Source: Gracilaria domingensis
Lineage: Eukaryota; Rhodophyta; Florideophyceae; Gracilariales; Gracilariaceae
DNA length: 64,000 nt
Direction: 5' to 3'
NCBI GenBank assembly: GCA_022539475.1
Contig: VCMS01000079.1
Coordinates: 1-64,000 of the forward strand
In this document: positions 33,067 to 46,774 of the stretch, one piece after another
Layout of the letters: each line of letters opens with the position of its first letter
How positions within the stretch are numbered: the stretch's first letter is position 1
The notes under the pieces: generated by a model
What the model saw: only the letters and a program-made list of their open reading frames with translations
Told to the model about the DNA's origin: nothing
The model's database searches: none
Made by a program: the position numbers and the translations under genes

Positions 33067-33239
33067 ATCTCCACCAAGTTGCCCTCCCTTCTTCCACCCT
33101 TAATTCCGGTTCTTTCAAACAAAAAAGGCCACAACTTACGCTCTGCAGTAGACAGATATTAGAATAGACAAAAACGAAATCAATACAGAGCCGCGAAATT
33201 GTAAACAAACCAATTAACACTTTTATTCATAAATTTATC

Positions 33240-34171
33240 TTAGTATGCCGTAGTGGCACCCTTGCAATCAATTACAGAAACGAGAAGTCTTGGAATAGAG
33301 AGGTACAACGTCCTAAAATAATTAATGTTAATATTGGACCACGCATGATCCACAGCAGTAGATAATCTTCTATACTTTCGCAATGCTTCCAACCTCCATA
33401 GACTTCTCTGGCTAAACGTCCTCAAAAATTCTCAATTATGTTGAGATCGGAAGTTTTAGCCGGCCAATCCAAAACATCAACTGCCCTTCTCCTTTACTAG
33501 TTTTTAGTGTAGTTCGAACCTTGGATAGAGGCTCCATCGTGCTACAAGACCCACCTTTCGCCCAAAGTTTCGGCAGCAAACGGGTGCCTGACACGTTCTA
33601 AAGTCACGAAATACTTCTCCGAGTTCTGTGTACTTTCAATTAAATCAAGATCACTTTGTCCTTAATAGCTAATAGCGCCACAAATCATCAATGAATCGTC
33701 CCCTTGCTGTCTCTTCGAGAATATCTCTGGTGTAGTCCTCAAGTCAATTCAGTAGTAGGGTAGCCGATCAGGGCCATCTAAAATAAATTTCTTCTCATCA
33801 GAAAGAACCACAGTTTTCCACTTTACTGCACAAAAGTCTAGCTTAGCTCTCGCTGATCCGAATCTATAATTTTTGTGAAGTTTTGTCATACATGGACCTC
33901 TGGGCATTCGCTGGTACCTCAAATATGGTACTCTGTTCAATACCTGCTGTATACGGTGGACGGATACTGGCCAATTTTATTGCATTTGAAAATCCTTCGC
34001 ACTGCATTTGGTCCGTGCGGCCTGTCGGATTATACGCCTCGTTTCTTTCGTAGTGAGTTTTTTGTTTCGTACTTTAAACGGTTTTTGCTGGTATGGGTGT
34101 GGGTGGTTTAGGAACTTTTGGACGCAGCTTCTGGAACGATTGACCTCTTCTGCGATGTCTCTCTGGCTCAT
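33240..34171 (-). pseudogene. Tc1/mariner transposase remnant
   Basis: The minus strand reads a helix-turn-helix segment (MSQRDIAEEVNRSRSCVQKF, 34110-34171), then WKTVVLSDEKKFILDG near 33780-33830 with the first catalytic Asp. A degraded D2 region follows (about 33540-33580). The C-terminal WPAKTSDLNIIENF block (near 33430-33480) holds the third acidic residue. The C-terminal piece 33240-33425 is in a different frame. The order and spacing fit a ~340-aa Tc1-type transposase. Several stops and at least one frameshift make it inactive. Confidence 0.75.
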
Positions 34172-37100
34172 ACCCTGATGGTGATGAGCAAGAATGGCAG
34201 CGTTTTCTTTATTTGTGTTCCTGAGTCCCGCCTGGCCGACCGCAGGGCAGTATGGCAGAAATGGGAGGTCTCGAGGGGCAAATCAAGGAGCCAGAAGGGC
34301 ACACTCGCGGTTGTTACTCTGCCTCTCGTGAGTTACCGCTCACAGGCGCGAACGACGTTTTATGCTTACCCCCGTCGGGTCGGTTGTTTGCCAATTCGAC
34401 AGATCTAGAGTACTTGTCAATAGATGTATAAGGTGAGAACTATACCGCTTGTAACCTGACTGTGCAATTGCGGAGATCAACCGCAAAGCCAGTCTCCTGC
34501 ATGTGCAGATGAGTGAGGCGCATATGCAGGTGTATGACAATCCTGACGTCATTGGAGGCATATATGCTGCATCGCTGTGCGTCTAACGGGCCAATCATGG
34601 CTGTTTATTTCAACAATTTGTAACTTGGGGAGCACGAGGCATCTTAGTGGTGTGTCGGGAGGCTGAGACTGAGAGGAATGTGAGTGAAGGTTGTGTTTAT
34701 TGTTTCTATTAAGTGTGAGTATTGGCGCGCTTAGGGTTCGAAATCTAGGAAGACTACACGACTTTGGTATCTATAAAACTTCTCGGATGTGCACAAATTT
34801 CGTTCACTTTATGGGCTGTATATCGCTAGGTGGGTTTCCGCTTTTTTGGCTTCATTGCTGTTACGGATAGATCATACCCGTCTGGCACGGTAACCATTCG
34901 AACTGCTCCAAGAGGTTTGAAGGGCTCTGAGATACCAATAAAACAAATTCTGGATTCTTTTAATTTTCGCAGACTATTCTGGACATGATGTGCTCAATTG
35001 CCTGGTTGGCGCATATCATATCAACCCTTGGATATCATCTGGTTTTTGAGACAAGAGCAGTTTTCAGAATCTGCGCTTACTGGCCATGACCAGTTGAATT
35101 TTACAACAGCTAATCAAAATCTGTGTTGCTTAGGTCTACAGGGCAATACTAAGCCGTGAAAACACTTGGCACAATCATGACCAACTGTGTACAGTGGCGT
35201 CCAATCCGGCGTGCTGCTTAAATCTATTGAGCTTGCCTTTAGACCTTTAGTGCCAAAAGGGTTAACAAAGTTCTATGTCCTGGATCGTACCATTTATAGA
35301 TGTGTGCTTGTTTTCTTTTTTCATGTTGCTTTTGTTTCTTGTCCTTCGCTAACGCTTGGTTCTTTGGGATGCAATGCTTTCTTCGAAGTAGGGATAGTAT
35401 GAATACCAATTCCGTGCTTTGCGTCTGTGTTCTCGTTATGCTAGTTGAGTGCACTAGAACACGATGATCGGACGAAATTAGTCAAAAAATTTGTGAAAAT
35501 TTTGTGTCAGGCTATGTGCAACCAATTATTTTCAAATTTTTGTATGCAGCGCTTTCATGAACTAGAGCTTTTCCTGCGTTCAAAGCAAAACAATTGACGT
35601 ACACCGCGATTGCTAGTACATGTTTACGAAATGAAAGTCTCAGCCTTGTAAGTTTTTCGTCAGGGAAGTACATCATGTGATGACCACCTGTGCCGCCATA
35701 TTTACGTTAAAAACTTTCCTGCAAATGCTCTAGAATAATCATCATTACTACGAATACGTAGTACTAATTTCAGGTAATGGAAGCCGCGCGCATCTCACCA
35801 TCCTCAAATAATGACGTCAACATGACTTACATCCTAGTTCGCAAAGCAGAACAGTCCACGACTGCCACCTTTCTCTATCCCCGTATCCGCGAAAGAGAAC
35901 GAGCCAAACCCTTCCGCGACATCATCAGCCCCGTCGTGATACTTTTCTACTTCCTCCGCATACTTCTAGCTCTACTTCTTTTGATATCCGAAACTCTGCT
36001 TCCTTTTCCACATTAGCTTCGCAACAGACCTGCACATAACCCTTGGCTTCTTCTCCTCCTCTTCTCTTCTCAAACCTTGGGCTACTTTTTCTTCTCTATC
36101 TCCCCTTTCATCGGTACTACCAGGATGTTCTCCCTATAGGTTCTCTTCAGGTCTCCTTTTCTTTCTTTGAAGAAACAGGAATTCATCCTCACCGAAACCA
36201 TCAGCAGCAGGGACAAAATCTCTGTTTTAAATGTTGCGACAGTCCTTGATATTGAGAAAGAAGTCCAGAAACTCTTCTTACGTTCTGAAGGCATAAAAAA
36301 ATTTCACATAGTTCGCAAAGTTGAGAAGATTAATCTTACACAATTTAGAAAAGTATTTGGATTTGTCGGGGGCAATTTTCTTCATCCTTCTGTGAAGCTT
36401 ATGGCATAAATTCTGCTTAAGCTGCCGCATATCGGGATACGTGACCGCATCTCTGTTGTCCCAGACGAACTATTCTGAGAGCTTGTGTAATCAACAGAAC
36501 CTGAAACAGACAGCAGCTAAGCACTCTAAAGTGCACAGTGTGCACTGCACAGTCACACGTACTATTCGCGCATTGCTCGTAGATGTAGCACTTGGAAGTC
36601 GAGCGAGCCTTTTTAATTGTGCGGCAAATCGCAAACCAATTCTAAAGGCTCTACCAGCGAGCATCTTGTGCTGATGAACCCGAGCGCAAGATATTACCTC
36701 TCTCTCCGTCCAAGCCTTCTCGCCAATGTGATCCCAAAACGATTCGCATCAACTCATGGTAGTTGTAGCTTCCTTCCTTTGTAGATTAATCATAATTATC
36801 AAAATCATCATGCTGTAGTAGGAAATGAATGAAACTGTCAACCAACCTTGCCACCGTGCTTGCCACGTGTAGAAACGAACATTCAATTTTGTAAAATTTG
36901 CTTCACAAGTCATGCATTGGGCATGGTCCGCGGTCTGAACACGGTGCATTGTGCGATAAGGCCACAGTAGCTTTGGGTTAAAAAGAAAAGCATAGCAAGA
37001 AAACTCGCTTTTAACAGTTGGTTCAATTTTTTCTTTTCTGGACATCCATTTAACTTCATTTTCTGCTGGTTAGACGCCATTTAATTTTAGTACTAGACAG

Positions 37101-37256
37101 TTTACGCAATTAAAATTCTGCAACGCCTGAGAAATACAAGATCTACAGGTTGAACAAATTGGACACGTATTGTAGAAATCTGCGTGCAACAACCGCTAAC
37201 AATTGTGAAATCGCATAAAATAGTTAAGTGCTGGGAGCAACTGAAAAGAAGCCGTC
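34172..37256. other. Three kilobases without a recognised gene
   Basis: Only short open frames occur. The frame at 35777-36016 (79 aa) ends in a hydrophobic, membrane-like stretch (VILFYFLRILLALLLLI), and 36441-36674 and 36749-37045 are unremarkable. None has a family motif. Much of it is AT-rich. The Copia insertion site is at its right edge. Confidence 0.4.
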
Positions 37257-37351
37257 TGTCAATCAGCATTACAGTAGCAACTAGTACATAAGCATATCCG
37301 AAAGTGCGAGCTCACGAGTAAAGAGTCTCCGGGTATAGTCTTCCTCTCACA
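37257..37351 (+). repeat. Copia left LTR (95 bp)
   Basis: Very short LTR running TGTCAATCAGCATTACAG to CTTCCTCTCACA. It is preceded by the target duplication CCGTC. Confidence 0.8.
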
Positions 37352-40061
37352 GGTTATGGGCCACACACAAGCAGAACCAACAACCACCTCCCCTCATCCG
37401 AAACCCATCAGCCCACGTAGTCACCACCTCACCCCTCAGAAGCCTCCACGCCAAAACGGACGCTTACAACCGACTCACCCGTCGTCTTCGACGGGAGCTC
37501 AATAACGACATCACGCATCTCACTTCCGAATTGTACGAAAACGCCACCATCACAGCCGACGACACGCATATACCACAAGACACCACGCAACACACTTCCA
37601 ACATGGAACCACTAACCCCCACTATCCGTACACAACTTCCGGCCCTCAATCCAGGCAACTACTCATACTGGTTTTATACCATGAGCAACTACGCCATCAC
37701 CCTAGAAGCCGAAGAACATTTCAACGGCAACCCGCCAGTCTTCATAGACCCAGCAGCCCTCAAGGATTATAAGATCAAGAAGTCCCGACTAACCACAGTG
37801 ATTGTATCCACTGTACCCGCCAACATAATGGGACAAATATTTAAACCAGACGACAACCCGACACCACACGACCTAGTTCAGAACATACTCAAGCACGTCA
37901 ACCAATCGACTGAGGACGATCATCAGTTCCTCAAAACCGAAGCCGAATGCATAATATTCAAAGAAGACACCAAAGTCTCCGACTATATCAAAGAGCACAG
38001 AACCATCCGCGAGAAAATGATTGCAGCCCGATAGCCGAAAACAGAAGATGAGAAAACTACCGTAGACTTCCTCATTGAAGGTCTCCAAGGCCACCCGACA
38101 CTATCCAATATAGTCTTCCAATTTCTTGGCAACAAACCATCCACAGTAGAGGAAATCACCCGGACATTCAAACATCTCTACACATTCCAACAGAAAGTGG
38201 CCCCCACAGCCTCAGCATCCTTACCCCCCACATTCACTGGGGACTACGGACGTCCCAGCCAATACCGTCAGACGACCATATTATCAACCCCGCAACAGAC
38301 AGCCCTTCACAGGAAAACCCTGCCAGTTCCACATCTCACTCGGCCTGAGGCAACCACAACACTCCGATGAAGAATGCCGCCACCCAGGGCACCCCAAACA
38401 TCAGCAGCCGGCGCGAGCCAATTATGCGCAATGGAACTATCCTCCACTCCCCGGCCCCAACGCACAAAACCACCAGCAGCCTCAATTGCCTCCACCTTCA
38501 CCACCGGCAGACGTTAGATCGGAAGCCGATACCGAGGCCACAGGTAAGTTCATTCTAAACAGTGGAGCCAATCCCACACACCTGACCAAACCAAAGAGCG
38601 CGATGATACCTCTCAACCGCGACATATTTACCACCATGGCAACCAACCAGCGGAGCAAGTGTACTCACCATGGAATCATACGAATCAGCCCCCACAGGAC
38701 TAAAAATACACTCCGCACCTACGCAGTAGCCAACACCAGCATGCATCACAACTTTCTCTCCGTTAATGACCTCGCCAACCGATACGGCCACGTCACATTC
38801 ACCCCCAGACATGCTTATATCGTAAACACCAAGGCCACCCAACCGCTAATCATAGCCACAGCCAACTGGCGCAACAACCAATATGAACTTCAAGAAAATA
38901 TATTAGAGCACACTGCAGCATGTACAGCACGCACTATACCTCGTAAACACAGAATGCGTCCAAACAAAGCAGCATCGCATTCACCAACAACCGCCCAGAG
39001 CAAAAGAGAGCAGCGTCAGCGACAAAAAACCGCTCTCCACAAATCCAAGCTCCCAATCACACCAACAAAGCCGAACACCGACAAACCACCGAGTCTCCGC
39101 ACCCTCCACACACCGACGCCACTCCAACCACTCTCGACCACACATCGACAAGCACACGAGTGGCATTTACGCCTGAACCATGCTACCCCAGTCAAGATAG
39201 CCCTCACAGCAAGACATAGACTCATATCGTGAACGTCAACTACACTACCGGCCGACACCAAGCTCACGTGCACAGGATGTCACAATGCCAAGCTATACCC
39301 AGCCCCGCATCGCCCAGCGACTCAAAACTACCCAGTGGGCGCATACATAAGTTCAGACACATGCGGACCTGTAAAACCCACCTCGACGCACGGCAACAAC
39401 CACACCCTAATCCTCATCTGTGCGGCCAGCAGATTTGCGTTTGCCCACTTTATCAAGATAGGAAACACATCCCGCAACATGTCCAACAAACGCTCCATCA
39501 TATACGCTACAGAATGCACCATCTACTTCACCACTTCCGCACCGACAATGCTAAAGAATATACTTCGGCACAGATGAAGGCAACCTATGCAGCGAATCAC
39601 GTACAACATTACCTAAGAACCCCACACCAGCCGCAAGAAAATTCGATCGCCGAGCGCAACAACAGAACCCTCATGGAATCAGTCAGAGCCTTACTCACAG
39701 CAGCAAAACTCCCAGACAAGCACTTGGAGGATGCGGCTCGCGACACAATCTTTAAGTATAATCTGCTCCACCATACCAGCATCAACACATCTCCTTTCCA
39801 CATGTGGTACGGCCAGAAACTCACCCTGCAGCATCTCTCTACTTTCGGCCAAACTGGCACCATCCCTGTCTACGCCCCAAAGACCAAAACGGAACATAGA
39901 GCCGACCCAGTGAGATAAATGTACGCCACCTCCCTCAGCCACATCACTGTACTGAACCTCAGAACCAAGCGCTACCAACAAATTCGAGGGATTGACTTCC
40001 ACCCTTATCACAAAAACCAAGATCCTACAACCGCCCACACATACGCCTTCAAAGTCAGGGC

Positions 40062-40915
40062 TGTGGTGCAATCCCACGAGTGGGCAAACAAGAGCCGCGT
40101 CGCGAAAAGCGCACAGACAGAGTGTTCGGAACCTGCTCTCTACAGGGGTAGATGCAGCAGTAAAACCCTCTCATAGGGCCAGCGCGATGCCGGGTGTAAG
40201 TCCGGGTGGCCCCGATCTGAGCGTGCAGTCAGAGGTGAAGGGGAAGAATCGGCGTAGGTATCCGGTTGTTCCGGAGAGCCACAGCGAGTGGAGATATCCA
40301 GCCTAACGGTAGAGAGTGACAGGGGATCAGTAAACGAGCCGCACTGCGGAGCACTGACTCGTGATAAACGGGAATAAGTCCCGAGACTAGTGGGCAAAAA
40401 CCTGTATAACAGGGCAGAGAAACGAGCGCCGTATGACGGAAATAATAACAAAGAAACAACAAAAGATGCCGTAACGACGGTCTAGGACTCCTCAGTGGTA
40501 AAGGTCGGATGACTAGCCCGGAATTGTGGCGGCTTGCCCGATTAGGGACGAAAACCGTTCACAAGCGGCAAGAAAGTCAGAGCCAGAAGCCTCCTTGAGG
40601 TTTACTTCCCGTACAGTGGCGGCAAGTGCCGCCACTTATATACGGCACTTGAAAATATCAATTGAAATATCTAACTATCCGGCGATGCCGGCCAATACAC
40701 TACAGGTGTGCCCCCGTGGCAGGCTTGCCACGGCGCCGGCGCTACCGGGCCAACTTGGCACACGTGTGCAGAAACACATCCCTTCCTAGGCATACTCCAA
40801 AATAGGGCCACTACCCCAGTAGCCTCTCATAACCTGAGGTGTCGAAGCCGGTAACGGATCAACAAACTATGAAAAACACCTCGGTGCATCCCCATAAAGG
40901 GCGTTTTGCTCTACA
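40062..40915 (-). repeat. Solo Gypsy-type LTR inside Copia, TSD AGGGC
   Basis: This 854-bp unit, TGTGGTGCAATCCC to GTTTTGCTCTACA, is flanked by AGGGC at 40057-40061 and 40916-40920. Landmarks such as ACCGTTCACAAGCGG match the other solo LTRs, but overall it is more diverged. It inserted between the Copia integrase and reverse transcriptase regions. Confidence 0.8.
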
Positions 40916-42749
40916 AGGGCACAACCCAAATAACCCACTCCCACACAAATCCCACTCAGCACTTCTCCCCCACGCAACCTCCAACAAGCCAGAGACTACT
41001 CAGACGCCCACCTCTGGAACTAAGCTCACGACCGGGAAGTACGCAACATAGATCAACATGCCAGCGTCAAATGGCTTCCCTGTAACTTCACACCCCCCAA
41101 GGAAGCCATAATACCCCTCATGATGTTATACCGATATAAGCGGTCTGCTGAGGGCAGGAGTACCGAACGCAAAGCGCGATGTAATCTACGAGGAGATCTA
41201 ATGAAGCCAGGACTACACTTCAATCCCCAACACCGAACCACATACACCGCAGACAGAACCACCCAACCGCTCTTTATAGCACTGCATGCCGCCCACTAAT
41301 ACCCTCTAGAAAATTTCGACATCACGTCAGGCTACCTCTACGAGGAATTTCAGCATGACAAACAAATATACATGAAACAAATGCCCAACTTTGATGGCAC
41401 ATACCTAACCAAATCATTCCATTCTGACTCAGTTAACACTTTGGGCAAGTTTTTATAGTTTCATGGTTAGTAATAGCTGTATTGATGGCTATTGCTTTTA
41501 TAGGGACTAGGATCAGAACTGTAGTTAAATTCATGATTGAACCACAAAGGACAATACGGTCAACTCGTAGGTAACCTTTACGGCTCCCCACCCGCAGCTT
41601 ACTATTACAATCACGGGCTCCAGAAATTCCTCGCAGAACTACAATTCAAACCGTCCGAACACGATCCATGTCTGTACGCGAAGTGAACAGTCGAAGGATT
41701 CACATAAGTCAGCACGACGATCGATAACTTTCTTGTAGTAGCCTCAAACAAACAATTGATTGAAACGCGCTACTACCAGCTGCTCACGAAATACAAAATC
41801 AAACGACTAGGCACACCTACCCGCTTCTTGAACTGGAAAATCCGACATACTAAAAAGGGCCATATACACATCTCGCAATTTGACGCAATCGCAGCAATAT
41901 TGACGCAAACAGAAATTCAGCACTGCACCCCAACGAAAACGCCATACAACTCCATCAAACATCTCGGCAAACAACCAGAAACAGATGCACTTGCGCATAC
42001 AGCGGCACCGAATTACCGCTCAATACTAGGAGACACCAGATTCATAGCTGATAGCAACCGGCCAGACATCAGATACGCAACACACCGGTTATTAACACAC
42101 ATGGAAAAGCCACAGAAGCATCATTGGCAAGCTCTAAAGACGTTTTTGCGATATATGCAGGGCACGAGAAACCACGGACTACTATACACCAACGCAAAGA
42201 ACAAAGCCAAACCTTACACCCTCGAGACGTAGAGCAACGTGGACTTCGCGAACGGGAAGAACCGCAAGTCCATTTTCGGTAATGTGCATCTATTCAGGCA
42301 AACGCCAATATTTTGAGAGTCAAGTAAGCAAAACATCGTCGCGCTATCGACCACAGAGGCCGTATATGTAACAGCAACAAATGCGACAACACATTACAAT
42401 TGGTTGCGAAACCTTCTCCGATCTTACACGTTCTCTTCAAGTAATTTGACAACGCATCACATTGACAACAGTTCATCCATGCTAGTTGCCACTAACCAAG
42501 CTCCAACTTGCCGGAAGAAATACATAGACATCACGCATCATTACCTCCAGCACCATATCGAAACCAACACGGTAACACTGAACAAGGTACCGACAGCGGA
42601 TATGCTAGCTGACTTACTCACAAAACCGCTTAATTCCGAACGATTCCTAGATCTATGGACTCGACTGAACATCGCCCTGTACCCCACCAAATGTGAATCA
42701 GCAACCGGGGACTGACAATCAGCACTTCACCCTTGCTGATTCACATTTT

Positions 42750-42847
42750 TGAAGCCAATCAGCATTACAGTAGCACCTAGTACATAAGCACATCCGAAAG
42801 TGCGAGCTCACGAGTATAGAGCTTCCGGGTAGAGTCTTCCTCTCACA
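42750..42847 (+). repeat. Copia right LTR (~98 bp)
   Basis: Matches the left LTR from AATCAGCATTACAG (42757) to CTCACA (42847), followed by CCGTC. Its first few bases differ from the left copy, so the start is uncertain by several bases. Confidence 0.75.
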
Positions 42848-42852
42848 CCGTC

Positions 42853-44168
42853 TCCAAGTTTTAGCACCCTCACCGGCCGCTGATTAGAATTCCAGCACGT
42901 AAGAGTGGACCATCATACAACTCGATGAAGGCCTCCTCTCCTTCCCCCCCTGAACCAAACCACCCTACGGCCAATATAGTACGTATTGATCAGTTTGATA
43001 CTTCTAACTCTTCAAAACACTCTAAGACAGACCGGTGTTCTCGCTTCACGAAAACAACGCAGTGAAAGAGCTTGTTAATGAAAGTTTTAGCAACGTCCAG
43101 CGCAGTCAAGAGATAGGAAACCAGCCGCCACGACCGTAGGTTTGCTCTGAGCGGGCATACGCGTGAGTGGAAGCGTGCGACGGAAGCTAGAGGCGACTCA
43201 GCGTGACACCGAACGGCGAGACGACTGCTGCCGGCGGCGAGGGGCGGCGCGGTGCCGTCGGAGCCCTTGGGCCTTTTTTGTTACCGTTCGATCATAGCGT
43301 ATGATCAATTCCTAACGAAATGGGAAACTCGAAAGTCAGAATTTGAGAAATTCAGTTTCCTCATGTTTTAGTGAAGCTTTGCGGAATTCTGCCCCTGCGG
43401 AAGATCTCTAATGAACATGACATACACTTCTTCATGGCAGTGGCAAGAATATGTCAATATGAGCACTTCGAAGATTGACTTGCTAATATTTATCTCGATT
43501 TGAAGCGTGGTTCTTTGTCGCCGAACCACGCCCACGACCAGAAAAGACGATGTCGTTTCAGAAAGATTTTTCCGTAATCAGGAAAGAACCTCGTCTGACC
43601 TGATCAAAACTTATTGTAACTGTAGCTACACTTACAGAGTTTTGTTTAACCTCATCATACTGTCTCACGCTCAGCCTAGATGGTTTTTATTGATCCGCTC
43701 TCTCATTTATTTTCTCAACAACATATAAGAAAACGCAGTGTATGCGTCTTGGTTTCTCCAAACTCATGGAGTCACATGTTTACCACCCTTTTCCTATCCG
43801 TATTTCCTTGTCTCCATTTTAAACTGACTGCATTGCTGTGGTCGATTTCATGGAGGAAGGAGGAAGTTCTGGGAGTAAGATACTACCACCAATAAGAGAC
43901 AGCTCCACAGCTACAGTCGCTCTTCCAGAACTAAGAGATAGTTCAGTTGTTTAGAAAACATTTCCGACTGATTTTGCGCCGCCCTCTGAATTTTGAGCGC
44001 CATATTTCGCGAATAGAGTGGTCCATCTATACACTCAGCCAAATTTTTGTTACGAAAGAATGCAGCACTACAAAAACGAGGATAAAACGCAGGGGCGTAC
44101 ATCTGACTAACTAATTCCTCCACTTTGATACTCATTAGCAAGCCCATAAACCCGGTAGTTAGTCATAC
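42853..44168. other. Spacer between Copia and hAT
   Basis: It contains a possible 46-codon frame at 42925-43065, a GC-rich patch (43180-43270) and a dispersed repeat near 43520-43625 also found near 63540-63640. A 78-aa minus-strand frame (43911-44147) next to the hAT gene is unrecognised. No gene is supported. Confidence 0.4.
43520..43625 (+). repeat. Dispersed repeat, copy 1
   Basis: The segment around TTTTTCCGTAATCAGG and ACCTCGTCTGACCTGATC resembles 63540-63640 (TTTTTCCCTATTCAAG, ACCTCGTCTGATCTGATC), in the same orientation. No element boundary is evident. Confidence 0.45.
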
Positions 44169-46519
44169 TTAGTCATTACCACCACCTCCATTATCATGCC
44201 ACACCATGGACGCAATAGTGCGCGCGACACGCCTAAACGCTTCACCTCTAACGCGTAGTAAACCACTTTGAACATTATCGGTCGCGCGAAGCTCATTTCG
44301 GACGAAAACGCGGATGGTTTCGCACATCTCCGTGGTGCCGCTTAACAAAGATTGGCATTGGCTTCCTTCCCTGCGTCCGATATTACTAAACAAACGCTCA
44401 GCGGCAGCAGACGACGCCTGAGAAGCTAACAACGCGCGAGCAACAGTATTAAATGCGACAGGACTCACAACACCAGGTCGCTCGTTTGCGCTCTTCCAGA
44501 ACATTAAAGCTTCTTCTGGCTCTTTTCTTCCATTCTCTTTCAACGTTTGACGCATGTTGGTATGGAAAAGGTCCTCTAAAGTTTCAAGAGAGGTCGTAGA
44601 AAATTGTGAACACTCATCTAGGGATTGAATCTCTCGAACCAGTGCCCCGTACAGCAAGTGAAAGTAAAAATCCCTTTTATATTGTGAAGAACCGACAAAC
44701 TCCAATTCGCATTCGTTAATGTCCAACAACGCTGCCAAATGAAAGAGTAAAACACGACGACTCTCTGCCAATTTCGCAATGCCTCCGGAGAGATGTAGAT
44801 CTGGGTCCTCATTACTTGGGTCCCAATCAATTGACGCAGTGGCAACCGGCTTCCATAAGATACCCAAACGAGTATTCAAAGACCTACATAGTTTGCGACA
44901 CAAATCACGAGCTACGGGCTTAACAACACGTATCGCGCGGGCGTTTTCCCGTGCTTTGTCGTCGTTGGCGATGCTGTTAATACAGCGATATGCGATCGGT
45001 TCAGCTTGCAACAATGTAGATGACACTTCTTCGAGTGCAGGGTCCTGAAACGGTACAGAGTTTGGCAGCATGTCACCGGACATTATTTGAAGTGTCTCGT
45101 GAAGTTCCAACAGTAAGCGGGGGGCGCGAGACATTGTAACGGATCTGTCAGCTTCTAGCTGTCGGGCGACACGCCTGACTTCCTTTAGAACTAAAACAAT
45201 TTCTACCAAAGAGTTGATGTGCTCTTGTGAGAGATGTGGCAACTCAGAACTACCTATATTTAGCTTGTTTCCCACTTCTTGTATGTTCTCAGCTCTCGTG
45301 AGATAAGTCATCAGTGCTGACAGACGAGAGTGCCAGCGCGTAGGTACGTCATGTTTCAAGCTTTGAATACGATCTGGGGTTATACCCGAATTTGTTTGTA
45401 GCTCACGCAGCAACATCGTAGCCTTCGGATGATAATTGAAATACGACGTCACTTTGTTAATGTATTGCATGTAGTTGTCCCAAGCTGTCCCAGTTTCAAA
45501 AACATCGTTTACCATTAATGCCATTGTATGACACACACAACGTACGGATCCGACAAAGTTAGTAAACATGTCAACGGCCTTTGCTGTTGCAGCCTCATTG
45601 TCTGTCGTCACTGTTGAAACAAATATATCATCCGATCCTACAATAAGATTTGTAGAAACGATTGCAGGCAAAACTTCGCACAGTTGCTCAGCATTCTTCG
45701 GTAGGTTTCCCAGGTTTAAAGCAGTCACAGGAATAGAACTCAGCCGCCAGTTATGGTCTATGTAATGCCATGTAACACCAATAATTGGCGCACCAAGCGC
45801 TGCGCTCCATCCATCGAACGTCAGAGAACCTGTCTTCGCCTTCCCGATCCTTTTTGTCATAATTTTGCAAACGGCTTTGTATGTCAACAGCAAGTACGAA
45901 TCGAAGATTCGTTTGCTACAATATGGCATTCTATCTCCCAGAATGTCTACGAGACCCTGAAACTTTGGTGCTGCTATGCCAGAGAGTGGCATCTCAGCAA
46001 TACATGAGAATAAAATTGTGGCCACGGGATGTAAAGTTTTGTTTGAAAGAGAAAGGAGCATCATGGCGTTGTCTTTTTCCTGATAGAAAGGTAAAAAAAA
46101 GGAATGGGTTTGGGAATTACAAAACTTGGATCGTTCACTGTCGATCAACTTACGTATTTAATTTTTGTTAGCGCTTGCGTTTTGAAATTGTTGGATTTGG
46201 TTGAAGGTTTCTGAATGATAGGTTTCATAGTGCAAGACGATATTACTATTTGAGTATGATTTGTTGATACTTAGAATTAGTCCACAAACAAGACATTGAA
46301 ACTTTGGCTTGCACCTTCTGTTAGTACATCGGCTGCAATTGTGCTCCATATGGAGTTTTTTGTGCTAGATCCGGCTCTTTTTCCTGGTCCTCTTCTTTTC
46401 AGCTGGTGCGCAGCTTGTTTCTGAATAACAGCTTTAGCACAAAGCTCTGCAGATGATGTGTTCTCGTCCTGAGTGGGCGCCATCGTTCGGAAAGGCAGGG
46501 GTGATTGGTGGAATACCAT
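44169..46519 (-). CDS. hAT-family transposase
   Basis: A 659-codon frame without stops (44169-46148) encodes the body of a hAT transposase. It has LTFDGWSAALGAP with the first catalytic Asp, TTDNEAATAKAVDMF and a CVCHTMAL Cys/His pair, PTRWHSRLSAL, and the C-terminal dimerisation motif LLASQASSAAAERLFSNIGR. The frame begins without an ATG. A GTAAGT donor (46153, minus) and a pyrimidine-rich acceptor ending TATCAG (46080) suggest a 74-bp intron. Upstream, 46158-46349 encodes a BED-like zinc finger (FQCLVCG...VLHYETYH), and 46277-46519 gives a start at MAPTQDENTS in a different frame, so one or two frameshifts affect the N-terminus. hAT enzymes cut and paste with 8-bp duplications. Terminal repeats were not found. 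It may be recently inactive, or active with unrecognised splicing. Confidence 0.8.
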
Positions 46520-46774
46520 AGATCGCTATTGAGAACAACTTGTTCTTCCTACGGAGGATGTACGTCTATATCCTAGGAAAACTGTGCGGCGTGTGTCACA
46601 CGTGTCTTTCCTCTACACCTACTGACTAATTAACCCTTTTTAAATAAGAAGTTTTGCCCTTACGGCTTAACCTTCGGTTCCAGGCTGTTGTAGATTTCAA
46701 AATAAGAGCGAACTCTTATTGTATGTCCACGTGCGCCGGACGAACATGAAGTCTTGTGACGAGACTCTCGAGGC
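46520..46774. other. Putative 5' flank of the Harbinger element
   Basis: It holds TTTTTAAATAAGAA (46637-46650), whose core reappears inverted near 61319-61331. This is a weak candidate for the terminal repeats of the Harbinger element. Confidence 0.25.

Larger units (their letters stand above)
37257..42847 (+). mobile_element. Copia (Ty1/copia) LTR retrotransposon, TSD CCGTC
   Basis: LTR-like ends (TGTCAATCAG...CTCACA) are flanked by CCGTC on both sides (37252-37256 and 42848-42852). The coding order is that of Copia: gag-like region (about 37600-38350), protease and integrase (about 38490-39918, with a zinc-binding region and an SSDTCGPVKP core), then reverse transcriptase and RNase H (about 41280-42715, ending ADMLADLLTKPLN). 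A solo Gypsy LTR is inserted at 40062-40915. The two LTRs differ at about six of 91 compared positions, so the element is not recent. It is broken in several places. Confidence 0.85.
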
